Counted from the stretch's first letter, positions 7,084 to 13,341 are shown. The stretch: 13,341 bases of DNA from Streptosporangiaceae bacterium (GCA_030039095.1 JASHQP010000798.1:1-13341), one strand, 5' to 3'. The notes: generated from the sequence alone by a model not told the origin. Numbers and translations: made by a program.

Positions 7084-8742
7084 TTGCCTGAGTACTTCGA
7101 CCTCGGCGGCCACGGCCGGCCGGTGTCGACCACGTCTGCGGACGCGCAGAAATGGTTCGACCAGGGCCTCACCTGGTCGTACGCGTTCAACCACGAGGAG
7201 GCGGTGCGCTGCTTCGAGCGCGCGATCGAGCGGGATCCGGGGTGCGCGATGGCGCACTGGGGCATCGCCTACGCGATCGGGCCCAACTACAACAAGGGAT
7301 GGGACGCGTTCGACCCGGTTGACGAGTCCACGTCGGTGGAGCGCGGCCACGCGGCCGTCCGGCGGGCTCTCGAGTGCCTGGAGGGCGCGAGCGCGGCCGA
7401 GGCCGCGCTGGTGCACGCGATGGCCGCGCGCTTCCCCTCGGCCGCGCCGCCGGTGGCCGCCGAGGAGTGGAACGAGGCCTACGCGGACGCGATGCGCGGC
7501 GTCTACGCCGCTCACCCCGATGATCTCGACGTAGCGGCGCTGTTCGCCGACGCGCTGATGAACGTGACCCCGTGGCAGCTGTGGGACCTGCGCTCCGGCA
7601 CCCCCGCCTCCGGCGCGCACACCGCTGAGGCGCAGGACGTGCTTGAACGGGCCGTCGGCCAGCCCGGTGGCCGGTCGCACCCTGGCGTGCTGCACTACTA
7701 CATCCACCTGATGGAGATGTCGCCCCGGCCGGAACGGGCGCTGCGGGCGGCCGACTGGCTGCGGAACCTGGTCCCGGACGGTGGCCACCTGCGGCACATG
7801 CCGACCCACATCGACGTCCTGTGCGGCGACTACCGCAGCGTGGTCGCGTCGAACTCGGCGGCGATCGCCGCCGACGAGAGGTTCGCCGCCCGTGCGGGCG
7901 CAATGAACTTCTACACGCTCTACCGGGCGCACGACTACCACTTCAAGATCTACGGGGCGATGTTCCTCGGCCAGTCCGAGACCGCGCTGGAGGCGGCCGA
8001 TCAGCTCGCTGCCGCGCTGCCCGCCGAACTGCTCCGGGTCGAGGTCCCTCCGATGGCCGACTGGCTGGAGGGCTTCGTGCCGATGAAGCTGCACGCGCTG
8101 GTCCGCTTCGGGCGCTGGCAGGAGATCATCGATACGCCGCTGCCCGAGGACCCGGTCCTGTACTCGGCCACGACCGCGATGACGCACTACGCCAAGGGGG
8201 TCGCGTTCGCGGCGACCGGGCGCCTGGACGAGGCTGACGACCAGCGGCGCCTGTTCGCCGCGGCGGTCGCCCGGGTGCCGGACTCACGGACCGTGTTCAA
8301 CAACACCTGCCGGGACATCCTGGCGGTCGCCGCCGCAATGCTGGACGGCGAACTCGAATACCGCGCGGGCAAGATCGACACCGCGTTCGCGCACCTGCGC
8401 CGGGCGATCGACCTCGACGATGGGCTGCCGTACGACGAGCCCTGGGGGTGGATGCAGCCGGTCCGGCACGCCTACGGCGCGCTGCTGCTCGAGCAGGGCC
8501 GGGTCGAGGAGGCCGAGGCGGTCTACCGGGCTGACCTGGGCCTGGACGACACGCTGCCGCGGGCGAACCAGCATCCCGGGAACGTGTGGAGCCTGCACGG
8601 CTACCACGAGTGCCTGGAGCGGCTCGGCAAGACCGAGCAGGCCCGCATCATCCGCCAGCAGCTCGACCTGGCCGAGGCCCAGGCCGACGTCCCCATCAAG
8701 GCGTCCTGCGCCTGCCGTCTCAGCGCCATCCCGCGCACCTAG
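7084..8742 (+). CDS. TPR-repeat protein with conserved histidines
   Basis: A 552-aa soluble protein made mostly of TPR-like helical pairs, beginning YFDLGGHGRPVSTTSADAQ and with a first clear repeat around residues 20-55 (WFDQGLTWSYAFNHEEAV, AMAHWGIAYAIGPNYN). It belongs to a widespread bacterial family carrying H-Y-x-I-H and H-x2-H-M-P-x-H-I motifs; here H204, H208 and E211, then H235, H238 and H242. This looks like a metal or ligand site on a TPR scaffold, though no activity is established. The tail carries Cys542 and Cys544. No ATG suits the start: the TTG at 7084 with GAGGTGG just upstream fits the homology start and lies 8 bp after the ligase stop, indicating coupling. It is the last gene of the series and may scaffold, or chemically act with, the ligases and dehydrogenases. 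Confidence 0.85.
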   Translation: MPEYFDLGGHGRPVSTTSADAQKWFDQGLTWSYAFNHEEAVRCFERAIERDPGCAMAHWGIAYAIGPNYNKGWDAFDPVDESTSVERGHAAVRRALECLEGASAAEAALVHAMAARFPSAAPPVAAEEWNEAYADAMRGVYAAHPDDLDVAALFADALMNVTPWQLWDLRSGTPASGAHTAEAQDVLERAVGQPGGRSHPGVLHYYIHLMEMSPRPERALRAADWLRNLVPDGGHLRHMPTHIDVLCGDYRSVVASNSAAIAADERFAARAGAMNFYTLYRAHDYHFKIYGAMFLGQSETALEAADQLAAALPAELLRVEVPPMADWLEGFVPMKLHALVRFGRWQEIIDTPLPEDPVLYSATTAMTHYAKGVAFAATGRLDEADDQRRLFAAAVARVPDSRTVFNNTCRDILAVAAAMLDGELEYRAGKIDTAFAHLRRAIDLDDGLPYDEPWGWMQPVRHAYGALLLEQGRVEEAEAVYRADLGLDDTLPRANQHPGNVWSLHGYHECLERLGKTEQARIIRQQLDLAEAQADVPIKASCACRLSAIPRT

Positions 8743-8767
8743 TACAACCCGCGGTTCCGCATCGAAG

Positions 8768-8795
8768 TGGACCGAAGGTAGCACCATGGTATTCT
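8768..8795 (+). promoter_or_regulatory. candidate leaderless promoter of toxin-antitoxin pair
   Basis: TGGACC (8768-8773, 4 of 6 to TTGACA) and TATTCT (8790-8795, fits TANNNT) are separated by 16 bp. TATTCT ends 6 nt before the antitoxin ATG at 8802, the geometry of leaderless transcripts common in actinobacteria, and no Shine-Dalgarno sits at a useful distance. ACCATGGT (8783-8790) is a perfect palindrome just upstream of the -10, and TGGTAT occurs twice (8787-8792, 8798-8803). Either could be the antitoxin's autoregulatory site (inference). Confidence 0.45.
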
Positions 8796-8801
8796 GCTGG
8801 T

Positions 8802-9029
8802 ATGACTACGAAGCTCGCCGTGAGCCTGCCGGACGAACTGGCGGAGCAGGCGCGACAAGCTGTGCGCGAAGGCCGGGCAGCGTCGGTCAGTGCCTACATC
8901 GCGGATGCCATGGCGCAGTCGGCCCGGACCAGGTCAATCGCCCGCCTGGTTGCTGACATGCGGGCCGAGGATGGGCCGCCGGAGGACGACGACTACGCGT
9001 GGGCTCGCCGAGCGCTCGGGGTCGAGTGA
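8802..9029 (+). CDS. ribbon-helix-helix antitoxin (VapB-like)
   Basis: A 75-aa protein. Residues 4-40 (KLAVSLPDELAEQARQAV then VSAYIADAM) match the ribbon-helix-helix DNA-binding fold of VapB/ParD-like antitoxins: a beta strand, two helices, and an acidic tail (PPEDDDYAW) of the kind that wraps the toxin. It would neutralise the PIN RNase encoded next and repress its own promoter, where ACCATGGT and repeated TGGTAT lie. The ATG at 8802 is chosen because the RHH strand begins right after it. It has no ribosome-binding site but a -10-like TATTCT 6 nt upstream, so a leaderless message is likely. Its stop overlaps the toxin start by 4 bp (GTGA). Confidence 0.85.
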   Translation: MTTKLAVSLPDELAEQARQAVREGRAASVSAYIADAMAQSARTRSIARLVADMRAEDGPPEDDDYAWARRALGVE

Positions 9030-9406
9030 CCGGCGTCATCACATTTGATACCGGCGCCCTCATCGCGATCGAGCGCCGCAGTAGGCGGATGCAGGCCCTA
9101 TTGGAGGAGATCGACCGCCGGGACTGGCAGGTCGCCGTCCCTGCGGGAGCAGTTGCCCAAGCGTGGCGTGGTGGATCACGGCAGGCGCGGATCGCAGCGC
9201 TGCTCAGCGACGAGCGCACCGAGATAGTGCCGCTGGACGACCCGACAGCTCGCGCCGTCGGGCTGCTATGCGGCAGATCCGGCCACGCCGATGTGGTCGA
9301 TGTCTCCGTTGCATTCTGCGCGCGGCAGCACAACCGGCACGTCGTCACCTCCGACCCGGAGGACTTGCGGGCCGTCGACAGCACCCTCATCCTGCACGTG
9401 CCATGA
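9026..9406 (+). CDS. PIN-domain RNase toxin (VapC-like)
   Basis: A 126-aa PIN-domain protein, typical VapC length, expected to be a metal-dependent RNase that inhibits translation when freed from its antitoxin. Acidic active-site residues are visible at Asp8 (TFDTGALIAIE), Asp92 (ADVVDV) and Asp110 (TSDPEDL). The usual glutamate of the second helix region appears to be replaced by Gln45 in VPAGAVAQAWRGG. I recall related actinobacterial PIN proteins with Gln here too, so this need not mean inactivity. The GTG start at 9026 overlaps the antitoxin stop by 4 bp, and the next in-frame alternative would cut into the first strand. The base composition is slightly less GC-biased than the metabolic genes, in keeping with a mobile toxin-antitoxin cassette. 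Confidence 0.85.
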   Translation: MTGVITFDTGALIAIERRSRRMQALLEEIDRRDWQVAVPAGAVAQAWRGGSRQARIAALLSDERTEIVPLDDPTARAVGLLCGRSGHADVVDVSVAFCARQHNRHVVTSDPEDLRAVDSTLILHVP

Positions 9407-9421
9407 GCCAGCCAGAACTCC

Positions 9422-9454
9422 GGCACTCCGGCCCTGAGCGCGGGAGTCAGTGCC
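9422..9454. terminator. weak hairpin between convergent genes
   Basis: The 40 bp between the PIN toxin and the zinc-finger gene and the edge of the latter contain GGCACTCC (9422-9429) facing GGAGT-C-AGTGCC (9443-9454). These can pair as a stem with one bulged base and a 13-nt loop. There is no T tract. Two tandem ACTCCGGC copies (9417-9432) overlap its left arm. It could end transcription in both directions, but the call is tentative. Confidence 0.3.
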
Positions 9455-10124
9455 CGGCCTGGACGCTGGCATCCGTGACGGCTGCAGCGGACGCGGCCGC
9501 GAGCTTCAGGAACGCCGCGGCCTGGCCCAAGGTCTCGGCGACCACGTGCCCCGCGAGCTGCTCGGTATATCCGCGGTGCCTTGCGCTCTCCCACGCGCGT
9601 CCCGGTGACGGCAGTGGCGCTGGCGTGAGCTCGGGCACCGGCCTCCACACCCAGCCGGTGAGTGAGTTCTCAGCGGCGCTCGGGCAGGCCGGGCGGGGTT
9701 CGATGATCTCGCCGAGATCTCCGTCGCCGCCGATGTGATTGCGGACGAAACGCAGCCCTGCCAGCGTTCCCTCGACGAGCTCGCGTTGCTCGGGAGGCTG
9801 GCTTGCCATCGCGCTGTCATAGGCCGTCGGGTGATGGCGCACCAGCGTGGCGTCGACGATGGTGACGCGCCACACCGCCTCGCTGATCGCCGTGAACCCG
9901 CGCCGTGAGTCGGCCGCGGCGATCCGTGACAGCCGCTCCGTGGCCTCCGTCATCGCGGTGACCGACCACAGCAGTGCGCTCGTCCCGGCCGCCAGATCCC
10001 TCGCATGATCGCGGTTCCACATGGCCCGGCACGCCGCCGAGCAGAACCGGTCGTGCTCACGCCGCGGCACGAACGAGGTGCCGCATTGCTCGCACTTTCG
10101 GGAGTCAGCTGCCATGTGGTCCAT
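9447..10124 (-). CDS. small zinc-finger-like protein, function unknown
   Basis: A 225-aa protein. Near its N terminus it has C11-x2-C14-x13-C28-x3-C32 (KCEQCGTSF then RFCSAACRAMWNRDH), a treble-clef/FCS-like zinc-binding pattern seen in many short actinobacterial proteins of unknown role. The rest is helical and Ala-rich (about 45-120), followed by a Pro/Trp stretch (GWVWRPVPELTPAPLPSPG) and a final helix. No membrane segment is present. Start choice: the ATG at 10122-10124 has AAGGG 8 nt upstream. An ATG three codons later (10115) with AGGTGG 9 nt upstream is nearly as good, and one 11 codons earlier has no ribosome-binding site. A nucleic-acid-binding role is possible but inferred only from the finger. 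It converges on the toxin gene and diverges from the transporter. Confidence 0.75.
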   Translation of the reverse strand: MDHMAADSRKCEQCGTSFVPRREHDRFCSAACRAMWNRDHARDLAAGTSALLWSVTAMTEATERLSRIAAADSRRGFTAISEAVWRVTIVDATLVRHHPTAYDSAMASQPPEQRELVEGTLAGLRFVRNHIGGDGDLGEIIEPRPACPSAAENSLTGWVWRPVPELTPAPLPSPGRAWESARHRGYTEQLAGHVVAETLGQAAAFLKLAAASAAAVTDASVQAGH

Positions 10125-10133
10125 CCACCTAAC

Positions 10134-10159
10134 CCTTGCTGGCGCGGGTAAACGCAAGG
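10134..10159. promoter_or_regulatory. inverted repeat in leader of the zinc-finger gene
   Basis: CCTTGC (10134-10139) and GCAAGG (10154-10159) form a perfect 6-bp inverted repeat around a 14-nt centre. It lies 10 bp upstream of the zinc-finger gene's start, and its left arm overlaps the AAGGG ribosome-binding site on the minus strand. It could be an operator or a leader hairpin that hides the ribosome-binding site; neither is shown. Confidence 0.3.
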
Positions 10160-10186
10160 TAGCTCTCTGGGGGCGAGTCGTTTATC

Positions 10187-10219
10187 GATCATCTTGTGTT
10201 CACTTTTCGTTCATTAGCA
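10187..10219 (+). promoter_or_regulatory. PHO box: three 11-bp direct-repeat units
   Basis: Three consecutive 11-bp units read GATCATCTTGT (10187-10197), GTTCACTTTTC (10198-10208) and GTTCATTAGCA (10209-10219). The spacing is exactly 11 bp and the GTTCA core is the known signature of PhoP-binding PHO boxes in Streptomyces. The units are oriented toward the phosphate-symporter-family gene whose start lies about 96 bp downstream. The two right units are the closest to consensus and the first is one mismatch off in its core. TAGTTT (10247-10252) is a possible -10, but no well-placed -35 is evident, as is common for activator-dependent promoters. Confidence 0.65.
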
Positions 10220-10315
10220 AGTCGGTGGCATGTCGACTGGGCCGGTTAGTTTCGCCACAAAACCAAAGATGCGGCCCGCTAGCAGGCAGGCGGCCACAGC
10301 AGCGAGGGGATGCGG

Positions 10316-11719
10316 GTGACCGAGATCAGGGCCAGGGAGCTGATCGCCGAGCTGGACGAGGCGTCGCTGAGCAGGGTCCACCTGCGGGCGGTGCTGGCAT
10401 CGGGTATGGGGTTCTTCACCGACGCCTACGACCTGTTCGTCATCGGTGTCGCCTCGGCGCTGATCACCAAGGACTGGAACCTGAGCCCGGGGCATCTCGC
10501 CCTCCTGAACTCCATCATGCTGCTGGCCGCTTTCGTCGGCGCGTTCGTGTTCGGGCGGTTCGCCGACGTCATCGGCCGCAAGCACGTCTACTGGCTGGTC
10601 GCGGCCATCACGATCGCCGGGGCGCTGGGGTCGGCGTTCGCGCCGTCGTTCTGGGTGCTGATCGCGTTCCGCTTCGTGCTCGGGTTCGGCGTCGGCGGTG
10701 ACTACCCGGTCAGCGCGGTGATGGTCAGCGAGTACGCCAACCGCAAGGACCGCGGCAGACTGGTCGGGATGGTGTTCGGCACCCAGGCACTGGGGCTGAT
10801 CATCGGCCCGCTGGTGGCCCTGGCCCTGCTCGGCGGCGGACTCGGCGGTGACACCGCGTGGCGCGTCCTGCTCGGCCTCGGCGCGGTCCCCGCCGCGGCG
10901 GTCATCTACCTGCGCAGCCGGATGCCCGAGTCGCCCCGCTACCGGATCCAGGTGCGAGACCGGGCAAAGCAGCGGGCAGGGCGGCAGGGAGGGCGGCAGG
11001 CAGCGGGGCAGATAGGGCTCCGGGCGTTCCTCACCAACCGGCGGTGGCTGATCATGCTGGCTGGCACCGCCGGGACCTGGTTCCTGCTCGACTACGCCTA
11101 CTACGGCAACACGATCTCCACCCCGCAGATCCTGTCCCTGATCTCGCCGAGCGCCTCCACCATGACCAAGATCTCCCTGCAGCTGGCCATCTTCGTGGTC
11201 GCGGCCGTGCCCGGTTATGTGCTCGCGATCGCGCGGCTGGACAGAATCGGGCACCGGCGGCTCCAGTTGCTCGGCTTCGCGGTGATGGGCCTGTGCTTCC
11301 TGGTCATCGCCGCGATACCGGGCATGACGACGATGGTGGTCCCGTTCCTGCTGGTGTACGGGGTGAGCTACTTCTTCACCGAGTTCGGCCCGAACATGAC
11401 GACCTTCGTCATGCCCAGCGAGCTGTATCCGGTCGAGATGCGCGCCACCGGGCACGGCATCTCGGCGGGCATCGGCAAGCTCGGCGCCTTCATCGGCGTC
11501 TTCCTGTTCCCGCTGCTGAACGACTGGTTCGGGCTGCGTGGCACGCTGCTGCTGACCGCCGGCATAGCAGCGAGTGGCTTCGCGCTCACCCTGGTGCTGC
11601 CCGAGCCGGCCGGGCGAAGCCTGGAAGACATGCCGCTCGGCCGCCGCGACACGGCTGCGGCGGCGCTCAGCCTGGCCGGCCAGCGCCAGCACGCGGAGGG
11701 CCCTGCCTCGGCAGCCTGA
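10316..11719 (+). CDS. MFS transporter, phosphate:H+ symporter family
   Basis: A 467-aa inner-membrane permease with about 12 transmembrane segments and a basic central loop around residues 215-240. Signatures of the PHS branch (TC 2.A.1.9, Pho84-like) are clear: GFFTDAYDLFVIG in TM1, GRFADVIGRK in loop 2-3, GFGVGGDYPVS in TM4, DYAYYGN in TM7, and FGPNMTTFVMPSELYPVEMR before the last segments. The most likely substrate is inorganic phosphate taken up with protons, although family members can move related solutes. GTG at 10316 is chosen because GAGGGG lies 6 nt upstream; the ATG at 10310 directly abuts that ribosome-binding site and is less suitable. A PHO box upstream supports induction on phosphate limitation. 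It appears monocistronic. Confidence 0.88.
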   Translation: MTEIRARELIAELDEASLSRVHLRAVLASGMGFFTDAYDLFVIGVASALITKDWNLSPGHLALLNSIMLLAAFVGAFVFGRFADVIGRKHVYWLVAAITIAGALGSAFAPSFWVLIAFRFVLGFGVGGDYPVSAVMVSEYANRKDRGRLVGMVFGTQALGLIIGPLVALALLGGGLGGDTAWRVLLGLGAVPAAAVIYLRSRMPESPRYRIQVRDRAKQRAGRQGGRQAAGQIGLRAFLTNRRWLIMLAGTAGTWFLLDYAYYGNTISTPQILSLISPSASTMTKISLQLAIFVVAAVPGYVLAIARLDRIGHRRLQLLGFAVMGLCFLVIAAIPGMTTMVVPFLLVYGVSYFFTEFGPNMTTFVMPSELYPVEMRATGHGISAGIGKLGAFIGVFLFPLLNDWFGLRGTLLLTAGIAASGFALTLVLPEPAGRSLEDMPLGRRDTAAAALSLAGQRQHAEGPASAA

Positions 11720-11961
11720 CAGGCCGCCGTACGGCGAGCCGCCCCCGCGAGCCATCGGCCGGCCCGCCACAGACCCGGCGGCGGGAAACGGAACACGCCC
11801 GCGTGTAACGGGGAGCGCCGTCGCGGCACCGCGGTCGCCCGCGGCGCGAGGCGCCGGAACGACCGGGTGCGTATCGGGCAAACAGGCGCATGATGTAACC
11901 GTGACGAATTGCACCCATGCCCCGATCGGCACGCCGTGCGAGAGACCAGTGGAGGCGCGGC
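11720..11961. other. intergenic stretch with GC hairpins and a 14-bp dyad
   Basis: This 242-bp gap follows the transporter. GCCGTACGGC (11726-11735) is a perfect palindrome, and CCCGCC (11763-11768) can pair with GGCGGG (11780-11785). Either may contribute to termination, but no T tract follows. ACACGC-CC-GCGTGT (11793-11806) is a perfect dyad of operator type. GGAGG (11951-11955) is the ribosome-binding site of the next gene. No convincing -35/-10 pair and no small gene were found. Confidence 0.4.
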
Positions 11962-12714
11962 ATGAGCATCGGCGAATCCCTGGCGGCAGCGCGCCGCCAG
12001 GCCGGTCTCACCATTAGCCAGGTCAGCCACCAGACCCGGATCAGGGAAGGAATCATCCGCGACATCGAGCGCGATGACTACTCCCACTGCGGGGGAGACT
12101 TCTACGCCCGGGGCCACATCCGCAGCATCGCGCGCGCGGTGGGAGCCGATCCCGGGCCGCTCATAGCCGAGTACGACGCGACCCGGCGGGCGCCGCTCCC
12201 GGTTACCGCCGCGGAAGCGTTCCGGCCGTTCACGCCCATCAAGCTGCGCGAGCCACGCAGGCAGCACTGGGGTGCTGCGCTGGGACTGGCGCTCGTGATC
12301 GTCGTCGGCTTAGGCGCCTACCACGTCATCTCGAGCACCCGCCACACCCAGGGCGCTTCCGCCACCACGGGACGTGCCCGGGTGGCGACGCATCACCACG
12401 CCGGGCATGCCAGGCTGCACCCAGCGCCGAAGCCCACCCCCGTGGTGACGCCATACGCCCACAGCGTCGTCATCCAGCTTGCGGCCATCGAGGACTGCTG
12501 GGTCGAGTTCACCAGCCCAGGCGGCGGCTACCTTTTCCAGGCATACGTCGTCGGGGGCACCGCCCAGACCTGGACCTTCGACTATCCCGTCGATATGCGC
12601 CTCGGCAACCCCGGCGGCATCAGCCTGACCGTAGACGGCAAGAACCCGCTGCCGCCCGGCACGGCTGACCCGATCACACTGAGCCTCGGCCTGGGCGACA
12701 AGGTCTCCAGCTGA
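11962..12714 (+). CDS. RodZ-like HTH membrane protein with DUF4115 domain
   Basis: A 250-aa single-pass membrane protein. Residues 1-72 form a cytoplasmic RodZ-type helix-turn-helix (SIGESLAAARRQAGLTISQV, then DFYARGHIRSIARAVG). A basic patch (REPRR) precedes one transmembrane helix at about 104-123. Next come a Thr/His/Pro-rich linker (HHHAGH near 144-149) and a small extracellular beta domain of the DUF4115 type (about 168-247). In rod-shaped bacteria RodZ links MreB to the wall machinery; actinobacterial relatives are widespread, often without MreB, and their role is less clear. GGAGG 6 nt before the ATG fixes the start; the open frame upstream lacks homology. It converges on the reactivase gene, sharing a hairpin at its end. 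Confidence 0.85.
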   Translation: MSIGESLAAARRQAGLTISQVSHQTRIREGIIRDIERDDYSHCGGDFYARGHIRSIARAVGADPGPLIAEYDATRRAPLPVTAAEAFRPFTPIKLREPRRQHWGAALGLALVIVVGLGAYHVISSTRHTQGASATTGRARVATHHHAGHARLHPAPKPTPVVTPYAHSVVIQLAAIEDCWVEFTSPGGGYLFQAYVVGGTAQTWTFDYPVDMRLGNPGGISLTVDGKNPLPPGTADPITLSLGLGDKVSS

Positions 12715-12724
12715 CCGCGCGACG

Positions 12725-12753
12725 CGACGTCGGCCCGGGCTCAGCCGACGTCG
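12725..12753. terminator. 10-bp perfect hairpin between convergent genes
   Basis: CGACGTCGGC (12725-12734) pairs perfectly with GCCGACGTCG (12744-12753) around a 9-nt loop. It starts 10 bp after the RodZ-like stop, and the loop and right arm cover the stop and final codons of the minus-strand reactivase gene. There is no U tract, which is usual for actinobacterial terminators. The position between two converging genes suggests bidirectional termination. Confidence 0.65.
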
Positions 12754-13341
12754 TCGGCCAGGGCGAGGCCGAGGGCGGCGGCGTAGCGATGGCCCGCTGG
12801 CTCGCCGGGCAGCGTGCCCGCCACGTTGCCCCGGCCGGCTGCCACGCCGTCCGGGAGCGATCGCAGCAGCACCCCCAGCAACTCCTCGTCCGACGCGGGG
12901 CCGCCGACGATCAGGACCTGCTCCGGGCGTGTTTCGTGCCCGGCCAGGGCACGCCGGAGGTTCACCGCGATCACGGCCTGCTTCAGCCGCAGCCGGACCG
13001 CCCGCCATTCCGCCGGGCTGCGGCCGCGGTCGAAGGACAGCAGCCCGGCCGGGCCCATCACCGCGAGTGTGCCCGCCGCCGAGGGCGGGGCAGGGCGACC
13101 GAGGAAACCATGGGTGCCGTCCTCGGCCTCGAACCGCTGGCCGCCATCGACGCGCAGGCACGGGCCCCGCTTGATCCACTCGGCGGCGGCACGAGATGCC
13201 CCGAGTATCCCGGCGACCGCGGCGGTCAGGAGGTCGCCCGCTCCCGCCGCGACCACCTCGGCGTCGGGGCCGATGACGTCGATCGTGCCCGCGCCGAGGT
13301 CCACCACGACCGCGTCCGGCCGGGCGCCGGGGGTGGTGAGC
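12741..13341 (-). CDS. diol/glycerol dehydratase reactivase, large subunit (C-terminal part)
   Basis: Partial gene: the frame is open to the right edge, so about 199 C-terminal residues of a protein usually near 600 aa are visible. These subunits are Hsp70/actin-fold ATPases that exchange damaged for intact coenzyme B12 in diol or glycerol dehydratase. The ATPase phosphate-binding motif VVDLGAGTIDVIG, the AGAGDLLT segment, AEWIKRGP, LRLKQAVIAVNLRRAL, VLIVGGPASD and the final VAAGRGNVAGT with AAALGLALAD align in order with the Klebsiella/Salmonella large subunits (from memory). The GTG at 13307 is not the true start because conserved-looking sequence (LTTPG) continues upstream of it. The dehydratase genes are expected beyond the window. 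Its end lies within a hairpin shared with the RodZ-like gene. Confidence 0.85.
   Translation of the reverse strand, partial: LTTPGARPDAVVVDLGAGTIDVIGPDAEVVAAGAGDLLTAAVAGILGASRAAAEWIKRGPCLRVDGGQRFEAEDGTHGFLGRPAPPSAAGTLAVMGPAGLLSFDRGRSPAEWRAVRLRLKQAVIAVNLRRALAGHETRPEQVLIVGGPASDEELLGVLLRSLPDGVAAGRGNVAGTLPGEPAGHRYAAALGLALADDVG

Noticed and set aside
8786..8956. Short plus-strand frame starting at ATG 8786 with AAGG 7 nt upstream
   Set aside because: It runs out of frame through the antitoxin gene, has no recognisable fold, and the ribosome-binding match is probably chance.
9417..9432. Tandem ACTCCGGC repeat as a possible iteron or CRISPR-like repeat
   Set aside because: Only two copies, no spacers and no neighbouring cas or replication gene.
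10310..10312. ATG as the transporter start
   Set aside because: It directly abuts GAGGGG with no spacing; the GTG six bases on has a proper ribosome-binding distance.
11852..11880. GGAAC-like ECF sigma promoter before the RodZ-like gene
   Set aside because: The only downstream -10-like element is far too close for an ECF spacer, so no promoter is called.
13305..13307. GTG as the start of the reactivase gene
   Set aside because: The frame stays open to the window edge with family-like residues (LTTPG) upstream, so the gene is truncated by the window.

Overview
The window is chromosomal DNA from a high-GC actinobacterium. Codon third positions are almost all G or C, genes start with ATG, GTG or TTG, and the families present (FCD-type GntR regulator, glutamine-synthetase-like amide ligases, RodZ-like HTH membrane protein, VapBC pair, Streptomyces-style PHO box) fit that group. 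Genus cannot be fixed from the sequence alone. No rRNA, tRNA, CRISPR array or insertion sequence was seen.

Region 1 (11-8742) is one metabolic locus. An HSL-type alpha/beta hydrolase (11-964, minus) diverges from a tightly packed plus-strand series. In order these are an unrecognised protein with a C-terminal C-x2-C-x-H-C-C cluster (1023-2033), a GntR/FCD regulator (2026-2715), two short-chain dehydrogenases (2758-3615, 3618-4385), two different glutamine-synthetase-fold ligases (4382-5683, 5699-7075) and a histidine-rich TPR protein (7084-8742). Junctions overlap by 4-8 bp or are separated by 2-15 bp, except for a 42-bp gap after the regulator. Both that gap and the 58-bp divergent region carry a related dyad-like motif (TAGACC-WW-TG-R-GC), a plausible operator for the regulator. 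Both ligases keep the GS catalytic residues but lack the usual acidic residue in the ammonium-site flap, so they probably join glutamate (or another acid) to an amine larger than ammonia. The likely role is regulated metabolism of an amine or amino-alcohol, with the SDRs oxidising or reducing hydroxyl/carbonyl groups. The true substrate is unknown.

Region 2 (8743-10124) looks accessory: a VapBC-like toxin-antitoxin pair with a probable leaderless promoter, converging on a small C-x2-C / C-x3-C zinc-finger-like protein gene.

Region 3 (10125-11719) holds a phosphate:H+ symporter-family MFS transporter preceded by three 11-bp direct-repeat units that match the actinobacterial PHO box, suggesting PhoP control under phosphate starvation.

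Region 4 (11720-13341) holds a RodZ-like HTH/DUF4115 membrane protein. It converges on the C-terminal part of a diol/glycerol dehydratase reactivase large subunit that runs off the right edge. A 10-bp perfect hairpin sits between their ends and probably serves as a bidirectional terminator.
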